Source: Nitrosospira sp. Nl5 (GTDB lineage Bacteria > Pseudomonadota > Gammaproteobacteria > Burkholderiales > Nitrosomonadaceae). Taken from it: DNA of 64,000 bases. Location of the stretch: the NCBI RefSeq assembly GCF_900102495.1, contig NZ_FMVQ01000006.1, positions 1 through 64,000 on the forward strand, written 5' to 3'. The translations under genes were made by a program, and so were the position numbers. Below are positions 26,584 to 34,124 of the stretch, one piece after another (position 1 is the first letter of the stretch; each line of letters opens with the position of its first letter). The notes below the pieces were generated by a model. That model searched no databases, had not been told where the DNA came from, and saw only the letters and a program-made list of their open reading frames with translations.

Positions 26584-27596
26584 TCATTGTAATGAACCAC
26601 GACGCCACCGACGCACAAATCGGTTCGGTGGTAAATAAAATTCGAGACTTCGGGCTAGACGCGAACATTTCTCGCGGCACAGAACGTACCGTAATCGGCG
26701 CCATCGGCGATGAGCGCAAGCTCGATCCGGAAATGTTCGATTCCCTGAGTGGGGTCGAATATTCCATGCACATCGTCAAGCAGTACAAAATTGTTTCGCG
26801 CGAATCGCACAAGCATGACTCGATAATAGACGCGGGCGGCGTTCCGATTGGCGGTAATCGCATACAGATTATCGGTGGCCCTTGTTCAGTTGAAACTCCC
26901 GAACAAATGGACCTGTCGGCGCAATACGTGTCTGCGGCCGGCGGCCGGTTGATGCGCGGGGGCGCCTTCAAACCCCGCACCAGTCCTTACACTTTTCAGG
27001 GTAATGGCGAGGAAGGGCTGAAAATGTTCCGCGAGGCCGCGGATAAATATAAGCTGCGCATCGTCACTGAGCTGATGGATGCGCGTATGCTCGACACTTT
27101 CCTTAAATATGACGTGGACGTTATCCAGATCGGTACCCGCAGCATGCAGAACTTCGAACTGCTGAAGGAAGTGGGACGCATCAACAAGCCGGTAATACTC
27201 AAGCGCGGCATGTCGGCAACTATTTCCGAATGGCTGATGGCGGCGGAATACATTGCCGCCGGCGGCAATCACAATATTATTTTCTGCGAGCGCGGCATCC
27301 GCACATTTGAAACAGCCTACCGCAACGTACTGGATGTGACGTGCATCCCCGTTCTAAAAAAAGAAACCCATTTGCCGGTTATCGTCGATCCTTCCCATGC
27401 TGGAGGCAAAGCATGGATGGTTCCTGCACTGGCGCGTGCCGCCATCGCCGCCGGTGCTGACGGCCTGTTGGTGGAAATGCACCCGAACCCATGCGAAGCC
27501 TGGTGTGACGCCGACCAGGCACTGAACCCTCAGGAATTCGAAAGCCTCATGGGATCATTGAAAGGAATAGCGGAGGTTATCGGACGAAGCCTATAA
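26580..27596 (+). CDS. aroF: 3-deoxy-7-phosphoheptulonate (DAHP) synthase, type I-beta
   Basis: 338 aa from a TTG start overlapping the hisC stop; an ATG four codons later is possible, but homologues begin MIIVM. Residues 1-70 form the ferredoxin-like regulatory domain typical of the beta subgroup. The barrel carries GGPCSVET (PEP site), [12 protein letters not shown], the metal Cys in that first motif, and the C-terminal DPSHAGGK. It commits erythrose 4-phosphate and PEP to the shikimate pathway. Confidence 0.94.
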   Translation: MIIVMNHDATDAQIGSVVNKIRDFGLDANISRGTERTVIGAIGDERKLDPEMFDSLSGVEYSMHIVKQYKIVSRESHKHDSIIDAGGVPIGGNRIQIIGGPCSVETPEQMDLSAQYVSAAGGRLMRGGAFKPRTSPYTFQGNGEEGLKMFREAADKYKLRIVTELMDARMLDTFLKYDVDVIQIGTRSMQNFELLKEVGRINKPVILKRGMSATISEWLMAAEYIAAGGNHNIIFCERGIRTFETAYRNVLDVTCIPVLKKETHLPVIVDPSHAGGKAWMVPALARAAIAAGADGLLVEMHPNPCEAWCDADQALNPQEFESLMGSLKGIAEVIGRSL

Positions 27597-27615
27597 GGCA
27601 GATTCCATCCGGTTT

Positions 27616-27652
27616 TTTGGTAGGATCGGTGGAGCGAAGCGCAACCCATCAT
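27616..27652 (+). repeat. dispersed repeat, copy 1
   Basis: TTTGGTAGGATCGGTGGAGC followed by GAAGCGCAACCCATCAT. A second copy lies at 30110-30146 with three or four substitutions. It sits in the 215-bp aroF-tyrA spacer. Confidence 0.75.
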
Positions 27653-27811
27653 TGGCTATTTCCAAAACTCGCCATGACATGTCATGGAGGTTACCGCTTT
27701 GCTCCATAACTTTACATAGGCGTCAAACCGGGAATGGATCATAGGCATACTCAGCAATACCTGTAATCTAGATCAATTGCGGAAAATAACGGCTTCAACT
27801 ATGGCAAGCGT

Positions 27812-28702
27812 GTGATCAACAAGCTGGTGATTATCGGCGTCGGCCTGATCGGCGGCTCATTCGCGCTGGCGCTACGCAAGGCGGGCAAGGTCAGGCATAT
27901 TGTCGGCGTGGGGCGCAGCCGCGAAAATTTACAGCACGCCCTCAGGCTCGGCGCGATAGATGAAATCGCCAGCGATCTTCAGTCAGCATTGAAAGATGCG
28001 GAGGTAGTATTCCTGGCCGTACCGGTTGGCCAAGCCCGGGGGGTCATGATACAGATGTCGTCTTTCCTCGAACCGAACACGATCGTAACCGACGCCGGCA
28101 GCACCAAGCAGGATGTCATTGAGGCAGCACGTTCATGTTTGGCCCGACATTTGAAAAATTTTGTTCCCGGCCATCCCATCGCCGGAGCCGAGCTGAGCGG
28201 GGCAAGCGCGGCTGACGCCGAATTGTTCCGCGACAAGAATCTCGTGTTGACCCCGCTGGATGAAACCAGGACCGAAGCGGTAAAGCAGGTAACGGAGTTA
28301 TGGCAGGCGTGCGGCGCGCGGGTCACGCTAATGAACGCAGTCCGTCACGATAATATCCTTGCCGCTGTCAGCCACCTTCCTCATGTGCTGGCATTCCTGC
28401 TGATGAATCGCGTCTGTTCCGGCGCCGGAGACAATCCGGAGGATCCGCTATGCCCAGACGATCTACTGCATTTCGCTGGCAGCGGGTTCCGCGATTTTAC
28501 CCGTATCGCCGGCAGCTCTCCCGAGATGTGGCGCGATATATGCCTAGCCAACCGCGAAGCGTTATGCGAGCAAATCGATGCTTACCAGAACGAGTTGACA
28601 GCCCTGCGCGAAATGCTGGCGCGCGGAGAGGGAGAAGCAGTGGAAAGCGTTTTTGCCAATGCACGCGAAACCCGGCGCCTATGGTTAAAAAGCAAATCTT
28701 GA
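27812..28702 (+). CDS. tyrA: prephenate dehydrogenase
   Basis: 296 aa from a GTG start; the ATG just upstream is out of frame and stops at once. NAD motif VIIGVGLIGGSFALALR at the N-terminus; the HPIAGAE and SHLPHVLAF motifs carry the catalytic His residues. Forms 4-hydroxyphenylpyruvate for tyrosine. No fused EPSP synthase domain, and aroA does not follow, unlike most betaproteobacteria. Confidence 0.95.
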   Translation: MINKLVIIGVGLIGGSFALALRKAGKVRHIVGVGRSRENLQHALRLGAIDEIASDLQSALKDAEVVFLAVPVGQARGVMIQMSSFLEPNTIVTDAGSTKQDVIEAARSCLARHLKNFVPGHPIAGAELSGASAADAELFRDKNLVLTPLDETRTEAVKQVTELWQACGARVTLMNAVRHDNILAAVSHLPHVLAFLLMNRVCSGAGDNPEDPLCPDDLLHFAGSGFRDFTRIAGSSPEMWRDICLANREALCEQIDAYQNELTALREMLARGEGEAVESVFANARETRRLWLKSKS

Positions 28703-28739
28703 AGAGGGCAGAGCGTTCAGCGACATTATGCCTAAAAAT

Positions 28740-29027
28740 TTAATGCGCAATTTTTTCCTCCAGCTCGACGCCTGATACTCGCTTTTTGCCTATTGGTACG
28801 ACCTTGGATTTGAGGGTCTTGGGTTTGAGAGCCCTGGCTTTGATGGCCTTGTTATGCTCGCTGGCCAGTCTCTTTACGGCAAGATTATAGTTAGCCCAGA
28901 GAGTATCAAGCTCCTGTGCGTGACGCTCAAGCATCACCGCGTAATTATCCTGATGCTGGTCGCGTAGGGCATTCTTGGCGCGAAGATAAATTGTGTGACG
29001 TCGTTGTGCTTCGGTATTTTTTATCAT
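28740..29027 (-). CDS. hypothetical basic coiled protein
   Basis: 95 aa with an ATG at 29027; no family recognised. Largely helical and Lys/Arg-rich, with a heptad-like stretch (LERHAQELDTLWANYNLAVK) that could form a coiled coil and a basic tail (KALKPKTLKSKVV-like). It could bind nucleic acid. Convergent with tyrA, 37 bp apart. Confidence 0.6.
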   Translation of the reverse strand: MIKNTEAQRRHTIYLRAKNALRDQHQDNYAVMLERHAQELDTLWANYNLAVKRLASEHNKAIKARALKPKTLKSKVVPIGKKRVSGVELEEKIAH

Positions 29028-29356
29028 GGCTCACACTAATCGTCTATTACGCAAATCGCGTAAATTGAAGTTCTGGATTTATACATATAGGCCTTAGAAA
29101 GTAAAAGATTCTCTAGTTACTTTGCATTTGGCATGTTGGTATCGTATCAACTTCAGTAGCGAAAACAATTGGACTTTAGTACATCGGACTTTGGTACATC
29201 CATTGGTCGCAAATGACGCGTTACCCATAACGCATAGGGATACAAAATTCCCCGAATACGCTACCATTACACTATTTCTTTGGACTACCATGTTACTCGT
29301 GGGATTGGTCCACAGCTCATCAGGAACAGATCACAACCGACTTGAAGGAGGAAACG
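29028..29356. other. intergenic stretch with 15-bp tandem repeat
   Basis: Holds GGACTTTAGTACATC and GGACTTTGGTACATC back to back at 29171-29200, one mismatch. Otherwise presumably the promoter region of the next + strand gene; frames here are not convincing. Confidence 0.45.
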
Positions 29357-29707
29357 ATGACCTTGAAAGAAAAGCTGGAGGACCTGAACAACATGATCCT
29401 GAAGGGTGAAATTCTGGAATCCATGGACAAGTATTACCACCAGGATTGCGTGGTAATAGAAAAAAATGACGTGGTGGCGACAAGCCTTCAAAAAGCCAAA
29501 GCTCGAGAGTCAGACCTTTTTGAAGGAATTGAAGAGTGGCTCAAGGCGGAGATCGTATCCACCGCCGTGGGGGAGGACGTCACGATGACCGAGTGGCATT
29601 ATGAGTACAAACATAAGAACCTCGGGCACAAGAAGTTCGATCAGGTAGCCGTTCAGTACTGGAAGGATGGAAAAATCGTCCGGGATCGATTCTATGCGTT
29701 GTATTGA
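29357..29707 (+). CDS. SnoaL/NTF2-like small protein
   Basis: 116 aa from the ATG at 29357, chosen for the perfect AAGGAGG six bases upstream. The cone-shaped NTF2-like pattern is visible: an N-terminal helix (MTLKEKLEDLNNMILKGEIL), MDKYYHQDCVVIE, and a C-terminal strand with QVAVQYWKDGKIVRDRFYA. Such proteins are nutrient-response or isomerase-like folds; no function can be fixed. Stand-alone gene with strong translation signal. Confidence 0.75.
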   Translation: MTLKEKLEDLNNMILKGEILESMDKYYHQDCVVIEKNDVVATSLQKAKARESDLFEGIEEWLKAEIVSTAVGEDVTMTEWHYEYKHKNLGHKKFDQVAVQYWKDGKIVRDRFYALY

Positions 29708-29774
29708 ATACCGGTGATTGGCTCAATAGTTGTAGCTATCCTATTCGGGTATGGGCTAACCAATCCAACAGCGC

Positions 29775-30062
29775 CTACTTATGCGCAATGGGTTTCTCGG
29801 TGAACAGGTAGTCTTTCAGTTGCATCGAAAACGTTGGGTCCTTACGTCGAATCCATTCCAGCACCATGGAAGCATGCTCCTTTTCCTCATCGCGATTATG
29901 CGCAAGGATTGCCTTGAGCTCCTCGTCTCTGCATGCATCCACACGCTGGTTGTACCAATCCACCGCTTCCAGTTCCTCCATCAACGAGACGATTGCCCGG
30001 TGCATGTCCCTTGTCTCATTGGACAGCTCCTCAATGGGCTCGTGGTAACCGACGCTTGACAT
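29775..30062 (-). CDS. encapsulated-ferritin-like (EncFtn) protein lacking a cargo tag
   Basis: 95 aa, close in sequence to the Rhodospirillum rubrum EncFtn core: HRAIVSLMEELEAVDWYNQR and ILAHNRDEEKEHASMVLEW. The ferroxidase ligands correspond to Glu30, Glu60 and His63, with Trp36/Tyr37 as the partner aromatics. EncFtn assembles as an annular decamer and oxidises Fe(II) for storage. The protein ends at LFTEKPIAHK, where EncFtn cargo proteins continue with a linker and an encapsulin-targeting peptide; no encapsulin shell gene is nearby. A homologue is known from Nitrosomonas europaea, supporting the taxonomic guess. Confidence 0.9.
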   Translation of the reverse strand: MSSVGYHEPIEELSNETRDMHRAIVSLMEELEAVDWYNQRVDACRDEELKAILAHNRDEEKEHASMVLEWIRRKDPTFSMQLKDYLFTEKPIAHK

Positions 30063-30109
30063 TGCTTGCTCCTTCCTTGTGGATTATAAATAATATGCCC
30101 TCATACGGC

Positions 30110-30146
30110 TTTGGTAGGATGGGTAGAGCGAAGCGTAACCCATCAT
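30110..30146 (+). repeat. dispersed repeat, copy 2
   Basis: TTTGGTAGGATGGGTAGAGC followed by GAAGCGTAACCCATCAT, matching 27616-27652. Confidence 0.75.
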
Positions 30147-30198
30147 CCGGCTTTTCCGACCTCACCAAACTCCGCTTTCTTCACCATTGCAGATGAAG

Positions 30199-30585
30199 TC
30201 AGATGAGCCACACCAATTCCGAGTACGGGGTTAACGCAGAATCCGCAGTCAACAGCCGCGCAGGCATCAGGAGCGTCTGCGCGATTAACAATCGATCGAA
30301 AGGATCGTGATGATATAAGGGCAGCCCGATAATTTTGGCGGCATGACTGGAAGTAACAGGCAATTCGATAAAACCCGTTTCTTGAGCAGCCTGTGCGATC
30401 TGTTCCGGCGAGTATGGAAAATTTGCCCTGCCAAGAGAAGTCTTGATGGCAATTTCCCAAATGCTGACGGCGCTAAAATATACCTCGTTATCCGGCGTTT
30501 CAATATTACGCCGGACCTCTTCAGGCAGGCGATCGGGTTTGTCCAGCGCCCATAGCAGAACGTGGGTATCCAGCAATAAAACCAA
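30199..30585 (-). CDS. PIN-domain toxin (VapC-like)
   Basis: 128 aa. The PIN acidic set is visible: Asp6 in LLLDTHVLLWAL, Glu in SAVSIWEIAIKTSLG, Asp in HHDPFDRLLIAQ and Asp in LLTADSALTPY. These bind Mg for RNase activity, usually against tRNA or rRNA. The start lies directly after the antitoxin stop (30586), the classic order antitoxin-toxin. Intact. Confidence 0.9.
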   Translation of the reverse strand: MVLLLDTHVLLWALDKPDRLPEEVRRNIETPDNEVYFSAVSIWEIAIKTSLGRANFPYSPEQIAQAAQETGFIELPVTSSHAAKIIGLPLYHHDPFDRLLIAQTLLMPARLLTADSALTPYSELVWLI

Positions 30586-30822
30586 TTAGTGTCCTTCGAA
30601 TAAAGCGAGAACGTTGTCCGGTAGCGGCGCATCAAAATCTTCAGGGACACCGAGCTGCCCTTTGAATACACCGAGTTTCCTGCGCTGCGCCTTACCCGCC
30701 AGCGGCACCAGCCGGGCCATTGGTTTTCCGGCCTTGGCAATAACTATTTCTTCGCCTGCCGCCACTTTTTCCAGCAGCCGGGACAAATTGGTTTTTGCTT
30801 CATGTATATTAATCGTGTGCAA
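30586..30822 (-). CDS. Phd/YefM-family antitoxin
   Basis: 78 aa. Starts MHTINIHEAKTNLSRLLEKV, then GEEIVIAKAGKPMARLVPL, the DNA-binding Phd fold; the C-terminal 30 residues (GVPEDFDAPLPDNVLALFEG) are the toxin-neutralising tail of the PIN-partner subgroup. Likely autoregulates the pair from the AT-rich stretch just upstream. Confidence 0.9.
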   Translation of the reverse strand: MHTINIHEAKTNLSRLLEKVAAGEEIVIAKAGKPMARLVPLAGKAQRRKLGVFKGQLGVPEDFDAPLPDNVLALFEGH

Positions 30823-30991
30823 GGATAGCTCCAGACTAAACTGGACTAAGTTTAGCGGAAGCTCGCAAATATAGCGAGCATTTATCTGTGGTGAACACCC
30901 TCGCCATTTTCAGGGAGGAAAGCGCGTGTGGATGCTCTGATCATGCCGGTGCTGCATCCGCTTGTTCTGCCTTTTGATTGCCAATGTTAAC

Positions 30992-31140
30992 TTATGGAAG
31001 GTTCAATTGCCAAGAAACACCAAACTGGTCTTCGACCCGCGCAAACTTAGTACTGAAGCCGTAGTCATCTGGGGGTATGAGAAACTTCCCTTCTGTCGAA
31101 AGCACCTTGCAATACCGATCAAATGCGCTCGCCTTGACAC
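30992..31140 (-). pseudogene. truncated VOC-family (PhnB-like) protein, C-terminal fragment
   Basis: The - strand frame ends with LSTEGKFLIPPDDYGFSTKF and ARVEDQFGVSWQLNLP, the characteristic C-terminus of the PhnB-like glyoxalase-fold family. The frame runs on upstream but loses similarity at about 31140, where the flank of the tandem repeat begins. The N-terminal two thirds are gone, probably by the event that brought in the adjacent integrase element. Confidence 0.65.
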
Positions 31141-31533
31141 ATGAGACGTAGGTTGGTGTCGTTGGCTGTGTCTCAGGTTGATTCTCGGAACATGAAACCA
31201 AGAAGCCATCGCAAGGGCGCAAGCGACAGTTTTCATGGCAGAACGTGGGTTGGACACACCAAACTGGTGGGTTGGACACACCAAACTGGTGGGTTGGACA
31301 CTCCAAACTGTCGAGTCTCGATTTGGGCGAAAACGACACTTCGAGTTCGCATTGATTCAAAGTGGCGGAGGCGGTGTCCGCTTACATCTAACTTTCATAA
31401 CATATCACCTCATATCAAATAGTAGCGGAAAGCCACTGCTAAATTACTTCTCCCGTTAATTAACTCACTCCTTGCCATGTCATCTCGTGTCATGTAATCT
31501 CACTTTAATTGGTGGGTTTAATGAGGGGTTGAG
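31141..31533. other. junction region upstream of integrase
   Basis: No gene. Contains the 3 x 22-bp tandem repeat and AT-rich DNA. No copy of the tRNA 3' end found at 38934-38974 was seen here, so the left attachment site is not identified. Confidence 0.45.
31245..31310 (+). repeat. 3 x 22-bp tandem repeat
   Basis: Unit GTGGGTTGGACACACCAAAC+TG; the third copy has one change (CACTCC). Its 13-bp core ACACCAAACTGGT also occurs once in the VOC fragment at 31017-31029. Confidence 0.85.
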
Positions 31534-32769
31534 TTGGCACGTAAGGCAAAAGAGCTTTCAGCGCTCGAAGTAGGAAGACTTGCTGTTCCCGGTCTTCGTT
31601 TTGTGGGCGGGGTGGCAGGTCTCGCACTCCAGGTGGCACCCTCGGGAGCACGCTCCTGGATCCTGCGCGTGATGATCGGTGGCAAGCGCAGAGAAATGGG
31701 ACTTGGCGGATTTCCTGATGTAACTCTGGCCGGGGCAAAAGAGGCAGCACGCGCTGCCCGCCACAAGATCAAGGAAGGCGTAGATCCCATCGGCGATGCC
31801 AAAGCCAAGCGTAGCGCCCTCTCTGCTGCCCGAGCTGCATCAATGACCTTCAGTCAGGCTGCAACAGCCTACATCGCTGTGATGGAATCCGAATGGTCGA
31901 ACGCCAAGCATGCGTCCCAATGGCGCAATACACTCAATAGCTATGCATTTCCTGTGATCGGCAACATCTATGTGCGTGAGATCGATCAGTCTCACGTAAT
32001 GCGGGTGCTGGAGCCTATTTGGCTAACTAAAACTGAAACAGCAAAGCGATTGCGTGGACGGATCGAAAACGTGCTGGACTGGTCGAGGGTACGTGGCTAC
32101 CGCAGTGGCGAAAACCCGGCGCGTTGGCGTGGCCACCTGGATATGTTGCTGCCAACACCGGGAAAAGTACAGAAGGTCAAGCATCATCCGGCACTACCAT
32201 ATGATGAGCTCGGTGAGTTCATGGCGAGACTGCGTCAGCAGGAAGGCGTGGGGTCACGTGCGCTTGAGTTCGCGATTCTAACTGCGGCCCGTTCCGGCGA
32301 GGTGCGCGGCGCATTGTGGAGTGAGATCGATTTGCCTGATGCCACGTGGACAATCACCGCGGGTCGGATGAAGGCGAAGCGTGAGCATCGCGTGGCTCTC
32401 AACAAAGAAGCGGTAGCTTTGATGAAATCTCTGCCGCGCTTCAGTGAACTTGTCTTCCCAAGCAACAAGGGCACCGAGCTCTCAGATATGACCTTGACTG
32501 CCGTACTGCGACGGATGAAGCGCGCTGACATTACCGTGCATGGTTTCCGTTCAACTTTCAGGGATTGGTGCAGCGAGCGTACTAATTATCCACGCGACGT
32601 GGCAGAAATGGCCTTAGCGCACACCATCGGCGACAAGGTAGAAGCTGCATACCGTCGGGGTGATCTTTTTGAGAAACGCCGCCTGATGATGCGCGATTGG
32701 GGCAAGTTCAGCATACAGGTACAGGCAGTGGCGGGCGTTGTTCCGATCAAGGGAAAGAAAAAGATGTGA
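31534..32769 (+). CDS. tyrosine-recombinase integrase (P4-like)
   Basis: 411 aa from a TTG start preceded by GAGGGG. The N-terminal DUF4102 arm-binding domain (residues 1-90; VGGVAGLALQVAPSGARSW, GLGGFPDVTLAGAKEAAR) is followed by a SAM-like core-binding domain and the catalytic domain. Catalytic residues are Arg in AARSGEVRGALW, HGFR with the Arg of the HxxR box, and Tyr in AAYRRGDLFEKR. It inserts elements at the 3' ends of tRNA genes. First gene of the satellite-like element ending near 38974. Confidence 0.93.
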   Translation: MARKAKELSALEVGRLAVPGLRFVGGVAGLALQVAPSGARSWILRVMIGGKRREMGLGGFPDVTLAGAKEAARAARHKIKEGVDPIGDAKAKRSALSAARAASMTFSQAATAYIAVMESEWSNAKHASQWRNTLNSYAFPVIGNIYVREIDQSHVMRVLEPIWLTKTETAKRLRGRIENVLDWSRVRGYRSGENPARWRGHLDMLLPTPGKVQKVKHHPALPYDELGEFMARLRQQEGVGSRALEFAILTAARSGEVRGALWSEIDLPDATWTITAGRMKAKREHRVALNKEAVALMKSLPRFSELVFPSNKGTELSDMTLTAVLRRMKRADITVHGFRSTFRDWCSERTNYPRDVAEMALAHTIGDKVEAAYRRGDLFEKRRLMMRDWGKFSIQVQAVAGVVPIKGKKKM

Positions 32770-32929
32770 CATCTCATAAATGCTGCGAGTTCGAATCCCA
32801 AATACACGCCACATTCCAGACCAGTTTGCGTACCAGTCGATGTAAGCCGAGCATGTGAATGCAGTATCGAGAATTGTTTTTACTTGAGCTGTGACGACTA
32901 TATCGGTACGAAGATCTTTAGGAGCGAAA

Positions 32930-33745
32930 ATGAATTATCCCGAATGGGCACCGGAAATTCTTGTTGAGGGATACAAAATGTGGCTGGCGGCTCCACCAGC
33001 AGAGAGAGGGCATTGGATGGCTGATACCAATGATTATATTGCCGAGTTAGTGCGGAGAGGTATATCGGTAACACCGGATGATGCGGAGAATATTCGTCAA
33101 CGGCAGTACCGGGAAAGGTTGCGCGTTCCGGATGAAGAAAGGATGCATCTCGTTAAGTTACTTATTACTGACTTGCGAATGAAGGATGCATGGACAATCC
33201 TGTCCAAGCGAACTCGCTCTGATCTGGAATTTTACGAGTTTTTTGAAGCGTGTGAACAGGCAATAGCAGGTTGGCGAGGAGATCCGAAGCTAACAGCCGC
33301 AGAAAAACGCGCCCATTACAGGGAAGTTGGGCAAGTGGCTAGGAGGTTGAGATTTCTTCTGGAACGAAGCCCCGAATTCGACCTTTACACGGCAGAGGAT
33401 TTGATTGAAGGCGACTATTTTGAATGTTTTCTCGAAGATATGAGTTTCGTGAATCAAGAGAATATTGACAAGGACATGCTTCGATTTTTTCTCGCTGGGC
33501 CCCCAGCTAATGATGTATTGGAAAATATTGCAGAAAAGTCGGATGAATATGCCAAGGAAGAAAACGTGGTTAAGCAACCAAATTCACCGAATGCGGAAAT
33601 TCATTACTTTATTCGGTCGATGTCAGCGTATTGCATGCGCAAATATGCCCAACCACTCCACGAGGTGGTCGCCATCACAACTTCGGTTATCTTTGACATA
33701 CCGAATATTGACAAAGACTATGTGCGAAAGAACATAAAGCGGTAG
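32930..33745 (+). CDS. hypothetical protein of the integrative element
   Basis: 271 aa from the ATG at 32930 (AGGAGCG site), preferred over a GTG/ATG-type start 13 codons upstream. Hydrophilic and acidic, mostly helical, with repeated Trp and Tyr; no motif recognised. AT-rich compared with the following genes. Lying beside the integrase it may be element-encoded cargo. Confidence 0.6.
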   Translation: MNYPEWAPEILVEGYKMWLAAPPAERGHWMADTNDYIAELVRRGISVTPDDAENIRQRQYRERLRVPDEERMHLVKLLITDLRMKDAWTILSKRTRSDLEFYEFFEACEQAIAGWRGDPKLTAAEKRAHYREVGQVARRLRFLLERSPEFDLYTAEDLIEGDYFECFLEDMSFVNQENIDKDMLRFFLAGPPANDVLENIAEKSDEYAKEENVVKQPNSPNAEIHYFIRSMSAYCMRKYAQPLHEVVAITTSVIFDIPNIDKDYVRKNIKR

Positions 33746-33887
33746 AACCCGGAACATTTTCCCGTTTTTTTAATAGAAATGTTCCGGGGAACATTTCGCC
33801 TTTATCTTCCGAAATATCGTCCTCTATACATCCCAATAAGGTTCGAGACAATGTGCGTGTTCATACAGCCTCAGGAGGGGCAACGCC

Positions 33888-34115
33888 ATGACACGTCGCA
33901 TCATACCGAGGAGCCTTCCGGATGCTCTCAAAAACTTTGATTTACTCCCTGATTCAGCCTATGTCCAGCAGGCAATAGTCGAAGGGCTTTTCGACTGCTC
34001 CGCCTCAACAGTTTGGCGTATGGTGCGACGGGGCGAGCTGCCGGTGCCTCACAAAATAACCGAGCGCAGCGTCCGGTGGCAGGTGGGTGAATTGCGCAGA
34101 GCCCGGAAGGGTTAA
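33888..34115 (+). CDS. AlpA-like helix-turn-helix regulator
   Basis: 75 aa, ribosome site CAGGAGGGG. A MerR-like winged helix: YVQQAIVEGLFDCSASTVWR, MVRRGELPVPHKITERSVRW, and the closing VGELRRARKG. AlpA proteins activate integrase or excision genes in P4-type elements. It is 9 bp upstream of the replication gene. Confidence 0.8.
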   Translation: MTRRIIPRSLPDALKNFDLLPDSAYVQQAIVEGLFDCSASTVWRMVRRGELPVPHKITERSVRWQVGELRRARKG

Positions 34116-34124
34116 GAGGCACGT

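Noticed and set aside
32783-32812. GAGTTCGAATCCCAAATACACGCCA-like tRNA 3' end just after the integrase
   Set aside because: The presumed T stem does not pair, there is no anticodon arm and it does not match the fragment at 38934-38974, so I did not call it an att site.
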